NCBI GenBank assembly: GCA_003946805.1
Contig: RPSH01000009.1
Span: 1-64,000 of the forward strand
Length of the DNA: 64,000 bases
Source: Bacillus sp. 2B10
GTDB taxonomy: Bacteria; Pseudomonadota; Alphaproteobacteria; Sphingomonadales; Sphingomonadaceae
Direction: 5' to 3'
The position numbers and the translations under genes were made by a program. The notes under the pieces are model-generated. The model had not been told where the DNA came from. It worked only from the letters and a program-made list of their open reading frames with translations, and made no database searches. Numbering within the stretch: the first letter of the stretch is position 1; each line of letters opens with the position of its first letter. This document shows, one piece after another, positions 17,151 through 24,539 of the stretch.

Positions 17151-17675
17151 ATGCTCCGCTTCCATACCTGCGTCTGCTCGACCCTGCACTTGCCCGGCGA
17201 GGAGCGCCGTCTCATCGAAAGCCTGGTCGCGATGAGCCGTGAGGGCCAGTCCCTGATTGAATACACCGACCTTACGATCGTCCCGCACCACGACGGCTAT
17301 ATGATCCATGTCGGCGTCGTCGAGGACCGTGCCGATCGTCCCGCCAACGTGCCTGCCGCCCTATGGCAGCTTCTCGGCCGTGCCTGTGAGGAAGGTGCGA
17401 GCTGGCTGTCTTTCGATCGCGAGGAACTGCCCTGTTCCGACCTTCCGGTCTATCCCGACGACTCCTTGCCCGATCCCGTTTCCGCGATCGGGATACGTTG
17501 TGAAGCGTGTGGCAGCGCCGATGTCGAGCGTGACGCCTGGGCGCAGTGGAACGAGCCGGCGCAGGCATGGACGCTCGGATCGGTGTTCGATGCGGCCTTC
17601 TGCAACGTCTGCGAAGCCGACGCCACGCTGATCGAGACGCCGCTGCCTCCCATGCCGGTGGAAACCGCGGCATGA
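17151..17675 (+). CDS. Unknown protein with C-terminal zinc-ribbon pattern
   Basis: A 174-residue protein. The N-terminal half (LRFHTCVCSTLHLPGEERRLIESL) has two Cys in CVC and looks beta-alpha. The C-terminal part has CEACGSADVERDA and, 26 residues on, FCNVCEADA, a CxxC...CxxC pair that should bind zinc. AAGGAG is best spaced for ATG 17151, though ATG 17145 is in frame too. Its stop overlaps the next start. Confidence 0.55.
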   Translation: MLRFHTCVCSTLHLPGEERRLIESLVAMSREGQSLIEYTDLTIVPHHDGYMIHVGVVEDRADRPANVPAALWQLLGRACEEGASWLSFDREELPCSDLPVYPDDSLPDPVSAIGIRCEACGSADVERDAWAQWNEPAQAWTLGSVFDAAFCNVCEADATLIETPLPPMPVETAA

Positions 17676-17989
17676 TTGGCCGGGCAGAACGACCGGCTCA
17701 AATGCCGGCGACCCATGTCGCGCTCAGTAGCGTCGACCTGTCGATCCTCGGCCTCGTCGCCTTCGATCCCGACGCGCTCCCGGCGATCCGCGCCGGCCAA
17801 CGCCCGAACACGATCGACACCGACGACAGCGGCATCCTGCGCCACACCGTGCCGCTTCACGCATGGCCGGAAGGTTTGTGGCGCGCGCTTGCCGGCACGA
17901 TCGTCGGTTTCGGCGAACCTGCCGCCTCGCAGGTGGACCTGCCGATCCTCTACGCGGCGCGGGTCGTCCCGGCACCGGTCGTTCCTTGA
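17672..17989 (+). CDS. Unknown 105-residue protein
   Basis: Its ATG overlaps the stop of the zinc-ribbon gene, which argues for coupled translation. The sequence MIGRAERPAQMPATHVALSS may really start at the internal MPATH (17702). The protein is hydrophobic and strand-rich in the middle (LSILGLVAFDPDALPAIRA). No family is recognised. Confidence 0.45.
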   Translation: MIGRAERPAQMPATHVALSSVDLSILGLVAFDPDALPAIRAGQRPNTIDTDDSGILRHTVPLHAWPEGLWRALAGTIVGFGEPAASQVDLPILYAARVVPAPVVP

Positions 17990-18057
17990 TACCTCGTTCG
18001 CGGTGCCGAATTCCAGCGCGACCCCGCCCAGTTGAATTTCCACCATCAGGAGGGTTC

Positions 18058-18264
18058 ATGATGCTCCTCGACCCGCTCGACCTCGTCTCGCCGCTTCGCG
18101 CGCGCCTCGCCTCGTTCGATCACGCCTATGCGGTGGCACTGCGTCTGCGCCATGCCACCGGGCGGCTTCATTACGTCGTCCAGACCCGCGACCCACTCCA
18201 GCCCCACCGCGTCACCGACCGGCGACCACCGCAGCCTGATCGCATGCTGGCGATGATCGCGTGA
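18058..18264 (+). CDS. Unknown 68-residue protein
   Basis: It starts MMLLDPLDLVSPLRARLASF after CAGGAGGG. The middle VALRLRHATGRLHYVVQTRDP looks like a two-strand segment. Its stop overlaps the GTG start of the PAPS-reductase-like gene (GTGA), so both should be made from one message. Confidence 0.5.
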   Translation: MMLLDPLDLVSPLRARLASFDHAYAVALRLRHATGRLHYVVQTRDPLQPHRVTDRRPPQPDRMLAMIA

Positions 18265-19064
18265 CGCGCGATCGATCCCCGGTGGTCGCGGCCTGGGGTG
18301 CCGGGGCGAACTCCACCGCGATGATCGTCGAACTGGTCCGGCGCGGCGAGCCGCCCGACATGGTCCTGCTCGCCGCCATGCCCGAGCAACCGCACACACG
18401 GCCGCTGATCCCGCTGTTCCGCGACTGGATGGACGCGCACGCCGTCCCCAACGAGATGGTCGAATATAAGGTGACGCACTGCAAGCATTGGCCTCCCTAC
18501 AACGACCTGCTCGAGGCGTGCCTGACCAACGGGACCTTGCCGTCGATCGCGTTCGGTCTCCATTCCTGCTCGGCGCGGCACAAGATCTCGCCGCAGGACA
18601 AATGGGTCAAGGCCTGGCCGCCGGCGCAACACGCCTGGGGCAGAGGACGCAATGTCGTTCGGCTGATTGGCTACGACTGCTCCTCGCGCGACAACCAGCG
18701 CTACGCGCACCGTGAGGGCCACGTTTCCGACCTCTACGACTATCGATACCCGTTGCGCGAATGGGGCTGGGATCGGGATGACTGCGACCGGTGTATCGCC
18801 GGCGCCGGGCTACCGTTGTTCCCGAAGAGTTCCTGTTTTTTCTGTACGTCGATGAAATCCGCAGAGGTCCGCGCGTTGCCGCCGGCGGAGTTACGCCTCA
18901 TTGTCCTGATGGAGGCGAGGGCCGCGCCACGTCTTCGAAACGTCGAGGGATTGTGGCGCCGATCGACACGAACGCGACCCGGCTCGATGACCGCCTTCAT
19001 CCGCCAGGAAGATTTGCTCGATCCCGTAGAGATCGATGCGATCATCGCCGAAGCACCGACCTAA
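18261..19064 (+). CDS. PAPS-reductase-like (ATP pyrophosphatase) protein, shortened end
   Basis: A 267-residue protein of the adenine-nucleotide alpha-hydrolase type. WGAGANSTAMI (12-22) is the pyrophosphate loop. Four Cys at 175, 178, 192 and 195 (CDRC, then CFFC) should hold zinc or an iron-sulfur cluster. Phage and plasmid members of this family are often nucleotide- or DNA-modifying. Codon TAA at 19062 ends it early: the same frame continues to TGA 19149-19151, and those 28 codons match the end of the second copy at 28680-29022. The GTG start overlaps the upstream gene. Sequence from about 18830 on is A/T-richer than before. Confidence 0.75.
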   Translation: MTRDRSPVVAAWGAGANSTAMIVELVRRGEPPDMVLLAAMPEQPHTRPLIPLFRDWMDAHAVPNEMVEYKVTHCKHWPPYNDLLEACLTNGTLPSIAFGLHSCSARHKISPQDKWVKAWPPAQHAWGRGRNVVRLIGYDCSSRDNQRYAHREGHVSDLYDYRYPLREWGWDRDDCDRCIAGAGLPLFPKSSCFFCTSMKSAEVRALPPAELRLIVLMEARAAPRLRNVEGLWRRSTRTRPGSMTAFIRQEDLLDPVEIDAIIAEAPT

Positions 19065-19151
19065 CTCGTCGCCTTCCAGCAAGCTGCCGCTGCCATCCCG
19101 CTCGAAAAGCGACCGACGATGGGATCTTGGCTGGAGCGATTTCATCAGTGA
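19062..19151 (+). pseudogene. Read-through tail of the PAPS-reductase-like gene
   Basis: After TAA 19062-19064 the same frame reads FQQAAAAIPLEKRPTMGSWL, which matches KAAAAVPLNRRPTMGSWL in the remnant ending at 29022. This shows the gene once ended at about 19151 and was shortened by a nonsense change. The homology stops just before the inverted repeat at 19158. Confidence 0.65.
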
Positions 19152-19157
19152 ACATGG

Positions 19158-19169
19158 GACACCTCAAAC
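19158..19169 (+). repeat. Left 12-bp inverted repeat of the island
   Basis: GACACCTCAAAC, exact complement of 28667-28678. Adding the two outer bases gives 13 of 14 matches. It lies seven bases after the end of the PAPS-reductase read-through frame. Confidence 0.5.
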
Positions 19170-19452
19170 ATGACACAGGTGGAATGAGGAAAAAAATGAA
19201 GTGAGTTGCCACAGTGGGCGCTTCTAGGGACGGGCAGCTTACGACCAGAATACGCCGTTCCAATCCTGCTTTCGATATGTCGGCTCACACAAAAAGCTGC
19301 CGGTCAAGCTGCTCGGAGCAGCGGGACGGCAATGTGCCTTAATGTCGATTGATAAGCCATTTGGGCAGACCGACATCCCCAGCCTTTTCGGGCAGACGAT
19401 TAAGGACTACTGAATTTCGGACCAGGGAAGGGAACGCTGGTTCGGGGGCAAG
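19170..19452. other. Leader region of the SIR2-HerA cassette
   Basis: About 280 bases without a gene. It is A/T-richer than the flanks, with a run of A at about 19190. It should contain the promoter of the SIR2 operon, but I see no confident -35/-10 pair. Confidence 0.4.
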
Positions 19453-20649
19453 ATGCACAAACACGATCCGGTTCGGCAGATCAGCTTCATTCAGCAGGCA
19501 TTGTCGCAGAACCGTAAGCCGATCGGCTTCTTCCTCGGTGCCGGCTGCCCGCTGTCGATCCGTGTCAATGAGCGCGAGGAGGGTGGAAAGACTATCACCG
19601 ACCCGCTGATTTGGGACGTGGCTGGATTGACGAAGGTGATCGCCAAGAGCCTGTCTAGCGGGGACTGCGCCGAAAGCTGGGGCAAGATCGTTCAGATCGT
19701 GGAGGAGGATGGCGGCAACAGCGGCAATATCGAGCTCATCCTCAGTCGCATCCGCATATTCGCGAGCGTCGCTGGCGTCGGGAATGTCCGCGGCCTAACG
19801 GCATCTGAACTCAGAATTCTGGATGCAGAGGTCTGCAAAGTAATCTCAGAGGAGGTCACTCGTTCCCTTCCGGCGAAGGACAGCCCTTATCACAATCTCG
19901 CGATCTGGAGTCGCTCGATCCGGCGTGAGCGGCCCGTCCATCTCTTCACCACCAATTACGATCTATTGATGGAGCAGGCGCTCGAGGAGAGTTTCGCGCC
20001 CTATTTTGACGGCTTCATTGGGGCCCGGAAAGCTTTTTTCGATCTCGGCGCTGTTGAGGATGAGGGTTTATTGCCGCCGCGGTGGACCAGGCTCTGGAAG
20101 ATTCATGGATCTCTCAACTGGCGCCTAGAGAATGAGACGAACGTCGTCCGAACCGACCAGAAAACCGACCAGCAGAGCTATTTAATTTATCCATCACACC
20201 TCAAATATGACCAAAGCCGCAAGATGCCTTATCTCGCGATGCTCGACAGACTGAAGGCCTTTTTGCTTGCACCGTCGTCGTTGCTATTTATCTGCGGATA
20301 TTCATTTGCAGACGAGCATATCAACGACGTTATATGTCGTAGCCTTGAGGCGAACCCGACCGCGCATGTCTTTGCCTTCGTTCATGGAGACCTAGAGGCC
20401 GAGAGCTACACGCTGGCGCGCCAATGCGCGCTAGCAACCCCGAATTTGAGCCTGCTGGCTTTTAACAAGGCCATTGTCGGTCGCACACTCGGCGATTGGA
20501 CAGGCGATGGCGCGGATGATCTTGTACTGCCGCCCAGCATCCTTGTGAAGGATGGCGACAAGGTCACCGTGCGGCTCGGCGACTTCGCCGCGCTCGGCGC
20601 GCTGTTGCGTGGTCTCTCCGGTGACGGGACGAGCGATGATCCGGCCTGA
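19453..20649 (+). CDS. SIR2-family NAD-consuming effector
   Basis: A 398-residue protein. The SIR2 fold motifs are present: FFLGAGCPLS (27-35), FTTNYDLLMEQAL (165-177), the catalytic His in WKIHGSLNW (His 218) and FICGYSFADEHIND (279-292). Bacterial SIR2 proteins of this kind deplete NAD on phage infection. Here the next gene is HerA, the known partner in SIR2-HerA antiphage systems, and the two frames overlap by 14 bases. The tail after residue 330 has no match I can name and may contact HerA. The start ATG follows a G-rich site. Confidence 0.88.
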   Translation: MHKHDPVRQISFIQQALSQNRKPIGFFLGAGCPLSIRVNEREEGGKTITDPLIWDVAGLTKVIAKSLSSGDCAESWGKIVQIVEEDGGNSGNIELILSRIRIFASVAGVGNVRGLTASELRILDAEVCKVISEEVTRSLPAKDSPYHNLAIWSRSIRRERPVHLFTTNYDLLMEQALEESFAPYFDGFIGARKAFFDLGAVEDEGLLPPRWTRLWKIHGSLNWRLENETNVVRTDQKTDQQSYLIYPSHLKYDQSRKMPYLAMLDRLKAFLLAPSSLLFICGYSFADEHINDVICRSLEANPTAHVFAFVHGDLEAESYTLARQCALATPNLSLLAFNKAIVGRTLGDWTGDGADDLVLPPSILVKDGDKVTVRLGDFAALGALLRGLSGDGTSDDPA

Positions 20650-22540
20650 AATCGCCGACCGGGCGACCGTCATCGGAACGGTTCAGGACGTCAGCGGCAC
20701 GTCGGTCAGCGTCACTTTGACGTCGGATCGCTTCTCGGGCCTGAGCTTTGTTCACGGCCAAGGACACAAGATCGGCCAGATCGGGAGCTTCGTCAAAATC
20801 CCGGTCGGTTATGTCGATCTCTACGGCATCGTCTCGCAGGTGGGAGCAAGTGCGGTCCCCGAGAAGGCAGCGCTTTCTATGCCGAATGGCCTTCGCTGGA
20901 TGACGGTCCAGCTGATCGGCGAGGGCTATCGGTCGGGCCGGTTTCAGCGCGGTATCTCGCAATATCCGACCTTCGAGGACGAAGTCCATCTTGTCTCCGA
21001 GGCCGATCTTCGAGCGATCTACGGCCGGTCGGACAAGCAGAACCACCTCATCCGCGTCGGTCATGTCGCGGGCAGCGAGTCGATCGATGCGCTGGTCGAC
21101 GTCAACAAGCTGGTGACCCGTCACAGCGCCGTGGTCGGGACAACCGGTTCGGGCAAATCGACGACGGTCGCAGGGCTCTTGAATGTATTGTCGGACGAGA
21201 GCCGCTTTCCGTCGGCGCGCATCGTCGTGCTCGATCTCCACGGCGAATATGGCAAGGCGCTCGGCGATCGCGCGAACATCTTCAAGATCAGTCCCGACGC
21301 CCGCTACGCCAACGAACACCGGCTTTGCATTCCCTTCTGGGCGCTGAGTTTCGACGAGCTGCTACGGGTGACGTTCGGGAGCCTCCCGCCCGATGGCAAG
21401 GCCCGGAACATCATCCTAGAGGAAATCCTCGCTGCCAAGATTGCGAGTCTCGCCGCCCAGCCTATCGTCGGCGTCGACCCGGCGAGCATCACCGCCGACA
21501 GCCCGGTGCCCTTCTCGCTCAACAAGCTCTGGTATGATCTCTATTGTCGGGACTTCGGGACGTATCACAACGTAGCGGGCGCAAATCCCAATAACCCGGC
21601 GACCTGGGCCTATGAGCTCGATGCAACGGGCGTGAAGCAGATTGGCGACGCGCAGGCGGGCATTCCGCCCCGTTTTCGCAAGTTTAAGAACGTCGCGGGC
21701 GATCCCGACAAGGTCAACGCCCTCCCGGACGTCCTCAACATCCGAGGACCGCTTGAAGCGCTGGGCGCACGGCTGCGCGTTGCCCGATACGACTTTCTTT
21801 TGAAGGCGGGTGACTGGCATCCCGACCTCGATGGCAAGACGACCAAGACGCTTGCTGATTTGGTCGGGCATTGGCTTGGCAGCGACAAGCCGATCACGAT
21901 CCTTGACCTGTCGGGCATCCCCTCGACGGTGACGAACGACATCATCGGCAACATCCTGCGTGTTCTCTATGACGGTCTTTTCTGGGCCCGGAACCTCTCC
22001 GAGGGCGGGCGCGAGCGTCCGCTGCTCGTCGTGATGGAGGAGGCGCATAGCTACCTTGGCGACGATGGAAGCAGCGCGGCCTCGATCGCGACGCAGCGGA
22101 TCGTCAAGGAAGGTCGCAAATATGGCATTGGCGCGATGATCGTCAGCCAGCGCCCGGCTGAGATCAACCCGACGATCCTGTCGCAGTGCGGGACATTTTT
22201 TGCGATGCGGTTGAGCAATTCGACCGATCGCTCGCATGTAACAAGCGCGCTCTCCGACAATCTCGAGGGTCTGACCAGCATGCTGCCCGTGCTACGCACG
22301 GGCGAGGCAATCATCTTGGGCGAAGCAGTGCGGCTGCCGATGCGCACCATGATCCAAGCGCCACCCCGCGACCGTCGTCCCGACAGCCAGGATCCGCTGA
22401 TCTGCGACGAGGTCGCGCCCGAGGATTCGATGACGCCTGGCGGTTGGAATCTGAAGACCCATATTGCGGCGGACTACCGCTATTTCGTCGAGACCTGGCT
22501 CCAACAGAACCCGGTCCATACCCCACCCAAAAAGGAATGA
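20636..22540 (+). CDS. HerA-type hexameric ATPase/translocase
   Basis: A 634-residue protein. A beta-rich N-terminal HAS-barrel-like region is followed by an FtsK/HerA-type ATPase: Walker A GTTGSGKST (168-176), Walker B LLVVMEEAH (463-471), then VSQRPAEINPTILSQC, the sensor segment typical of HerA. It should assemble as a ring and act on DNA with the SIR2 and nuclease partners. The start at 20636 lies inside the SIR2 gene; the longer frame from 20552 overlaps it more and has no ribosome site. Its stop overlaps the KTSC start. Confidence 0.9.
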   Translation: MIRPEIADRATVIGTVQDVSGTSVSVTLTSDRFSGLSFVHGQGHKIGQIGSFVKIPVGYVDLYGIVSQVGASAVPEKAALSMPNGLRWMTVQLIGEGYRSGRFQRGISQYPTFEDEVHLVSEADLRAIYGRSDKQNHLIRVGHVAGSESIDALVDVNKLVTRHSAVVGTTGSGKSTTVAGLLNVLSDESRFPSARIVVLDLHGEYGKALGDRANIFKISPDARYANEHRLCIPFWALSFDELLRVTFGSLPPDGKARNIILEEILAAKIASLAAQPIVGVDPASITADSPVPFSLNKLWYDLYCRDFGTYHNVAGANPNNPATWAYELDATGVKQIGDAQAGIPPRFRKFKNVAGDPDKVNALPDVLNIRGPLEALGARLRVARYDFLLKAGDWHPDLDGKTTKTLADLVGHWLGSDKPITILDLSGIPSTVTNDIIGNILRVLYDGLFWARNLSEGGRERPLLVVMEEAHSYLGDDGSSAASIATQRIVKEGRKYGIGAMIVSQRPAEINPTILSQCGTFFAMRLSNSTDRSHVTSALSDNLEGLTSMLPVLRTGEAIILGEAVRLPMRTMIQAPPRDRRPDSQDPLICDEVAPEDSMTPGGWNLKTHIAADYRYFVETWLQQNPVHTPPKKE

Positions 22541-22764
22541 CGCACATGGCCTGGCAGGAGTTCAACCCTTTCACCTCGTCGAACCTCGCGGCGATCCGTT
22601 ATGATGAGGATCATCTGCTGCTCGAGGTCGAGTTTCTCAATGGCGGGCGCTATCATTACTATGAGGTGCCGCCGCAGATTGCGCAGGCCTTCGATCAGGC
22701 TGGATCGAAGGGCGAATTTCTCGCTGCCTCCATCAAGGGTCATTATCGTTACAGCAAGGTTTAA
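22537..22764 (+). CDS. KTSC-domain small protein
   Basis: A 75-residue protein, almost all of it a KTSC domain: SNLAAIRYDEDHLLLEVEF, then GGRYHYYEVPPQIAQAF and KGEFLAASIKGHYRY. KTSC domains are small folds of uncertain role, found at the end of lysyl-tRNA synthetases and as single proteins near mobile elements. ATG 22537 overlaps the HerA stop; ATG 22546 is the alternative. The tight spacing makes it a true member of the cassette, perhaps a regulator or nucleic-acid sensor (inference). Confidence 0.8.
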   Translation: MTHMAWQEFNPFTSSNLAAIRYDEDHLLLEVEFLNGGRYHYYEVPPQIAQAFDQAGSKGEFLAASIKGHYRYSKV

Positions 22765-22765
22765 G

Positions 22766-23803
22766 ATGCCCCTCGTCAGCCTCGATCAGAAAAATAGTCG
22801 CGTTCAGTTTGGTGCCTTCGAGGTCGACAACAAGATCCTGTTCGAGTTCTTCAACAAAATTCCCGCCATTGATCGCGACGAGCAGCTCCACAAGGCGCTC
22901 TACATCGGTGTTCTTGCGCTCATGGAGGATCGGCTTTCGAGCTTCCTCTCGCGAACCGCGAACGATCTCGGGACCGAGCTCGAAAGCCTGAAACTCATCT
23001 TCGACATGAAGAAGGAGCTGTTTTACCGATCCGCGGTGAAGGGAGTGCTCGCCGAGACCGATATCGCCGACTTTCTGTCCGAGTTTTTCGATCGGCAGAA
23101 AATCGGTGACCGGATCGAACTGACCGGCGACCGCGCCGGTACGATCCGCCGCAACAAGACCGGCGACATTGTCTGCCATCTCGCCGGCGACAGCGGTAAG
23201 CGGGTCGCGATCGAGTGCAAGTTCGACAAAAGCATCCGCCTAGGTGACATCCAGACCAAGGACATCTTCACTAAGAAGGCGGACACCGCCTGGAGCCAGC
23301 TCCTCGAAGCGCAGGCCAATCGCGACGCCCAGGCCGCGATTATCGTCTTCGACGCCTCGCTCGTCGACAACAGTGTCTTGGTCGCCGTGCAGGACCTGAA
23401 GTTCCTGCCCGGTATCGGGCTGATCGCGATCATCGACTCTCAGAAGGGCGATTATCGCAATCTCGCCATCGCGTACATGCTCGCGCGCGACATCGCGCTT
23501 AACGCGAAGACACTCGAGCTCGACACCGATGTCCTCAAGATCATCGTGAACCGGCTGATCAAAGATGCGCGCGATATGGCGCTGGTGAAGCATCTCGTTA
23601 CCGCCAATATCGACAATATGAAACAGATCCTCTCGCAGATTGAGAAGGGGATCCTTCTCGCTGAATTTAATCAGCGCTACCTTATTAAGTTCCTCGCCGA
23701 GGGAACCCTCACAAAGGAAGACATGCTTGCATTTTATGCGGGTGACGAGGTTAAGGATCGATTTAGGCTCATCGAACGTGAGATCGGCGATCTTTGCGCA
23801 TGA
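22766..23803 (+). CDS. PD-(D/E)XK-type nuclease of the SIR2-HerA cassette
   Basis: A 345-residue protein beginning one base after the KTSC stop. Residues 130-152 (NKTGDIVCHL, then GKRVAIECKFDK) give the D...ExK core of a PD-(D/E)XK nuclease: Asp 134, Glu 150, Lys 152. The N-terminal 110 residues are helical, and the C-terminal 170 residues form a further helical domain. It may cut DNA or only bind it. HerA commonly works with a nuclease (NurA in archaea), so this could be the DNA-acting partner. It ends the four-gene cassette. Confidence 0.7.
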   Translation: MPLVSLDQKNSRVQFGAFEVDNKILFEFFNKIPAIDRDEQLHKALYIGVLALMEDRLSSFLSRTANDLGTELESLKLIFDMKKELFYRSAVKGVLAETDIADFLSEFFDRQKIGDRIELTGDRAGTIRRNKTGDIVCHLAGDSGKRVAIECKFDKSIRLGDIQTKDIFTKKADTAWSQLLEAQANRDAQAAIIVFDASLVDNSVLVAVQDLKFLPGIGLIAIIDSQKGDYRNLAIAYMLARDIALNAKTLELDTDVLKIIVNRLIKDARDMALVKHLVTANIDNMKQILSQIEKGILLAEFNQRYLIKFLAEGTLTKEDMLAFYAGDEVKDRFRLIEREIGDLCA

Positions 23804-24159
23804 AGTCTTGGAAGGCCGCCTCCGCATGCGATCTTCACCAAGGTGACGCCTTGAACCGGGAGGCAATTGTAGACGTATCTCGTGTCGGCTGAGGATTTTG
23901 GTCAGATAAACGCTGATCGTCGGCTCCTAATAAGAACGGTCATTTACGTTAGAGCTTCGAGAGGCAGGTCGGTTTCAAATGTCGCCTTCGCTTGCGCTAG
24001 CAGTCGACCAAAGCGGTTCATTTACATCCGCGTCGATGAACGTCAGATCGTTACGGAAGCTGCTGCTTGACTGATCGAAGCCGACGACCGTTAACGCGGC
24101 CTAATCCAAGTCGTTCGGTCTTCCGGACGCCTTGCCCAGAACCTGCCGTTTAGGATGGG
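23804..24159. other. Convergent intergenic region
   Basis: About 355 bases between the two convergent defence sets. The open frame at 23882-24070 has no coding bias and no ribosome site. I see no strong terminator hairpin. Confidence 0.4.
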
Positions 24160-24435
24160 CTAGCGCCGGTCGAACTGAATACGATTGCGAACCCGCTTGC
24201 GGATCACTTGCTCGACGCTATCGAGGAACAGGCTAGCAAGAGGCCCGCTCCCGAACGTGACGACCACGCCGCGACGGAACTGTTGATTCGACTTGGACTG
24301 GCCATCGCTGTTGCCGTTCGCGGCGAACAGTCCCCTCAACGCGTAGCAGATCGCGTTGAGGTCTGCCTCGCCATCAACACGGACATGCAGATGCAGGAGA
24401 TCATTGTTCTCGTGCCGTTTCGGACCCACAGCCAT
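24160..24435 (-). CDS. Small protein next to the nuclease-STAND gene
   Basis: A 91-residue protein (MAVGPKRHENNDLLHLHVRV...). It has a strand-helix start (LHVRVDGEADLNAICYAL), a basic middle and GSGPLASLFLDSVEQVIRKR near the end. The layout recalls small effector-associated domains found beside STAND and trypsin-type conflict proteins, but I cannot assign one. GAGG lies at the right distance before ATG 24435. It lies 104 bases after the large gene on the same strand, so the two may share a transcript. Confidence 0.5.
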   Translation of the reverse strand: MAVGPKRHENNDLLHLHVRVDGEADLNAICYALRGLFAANGNSDGQSKSNQQFRRGVVVTFGSGPLASLFLDSVEQVIRKRVRNRIQFDRR

Positions 24436-24539
24436 CGCCCCACCTCATCTTCGTATTCCGGCGCACATCTCCGGCGGTCATTTGCTTTTTCAGGGAGCAG
24501 TTGTCTTGGAAAGGGGGGAGCAACCCAATTATAGGCCAT

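Noticed and set aside
16235..17266. 343-residue minus-strand frame opposite the GHKL gene
   Set aside because: Shadow frame; no ribosome site, and the plus strand has the recognised ATPase.
23882..24070. 62-residue plus-strand frame between the convergent defence genes
   Set aside because: GTG start without a ribosome site, no codon bias and no recognisable pattern.
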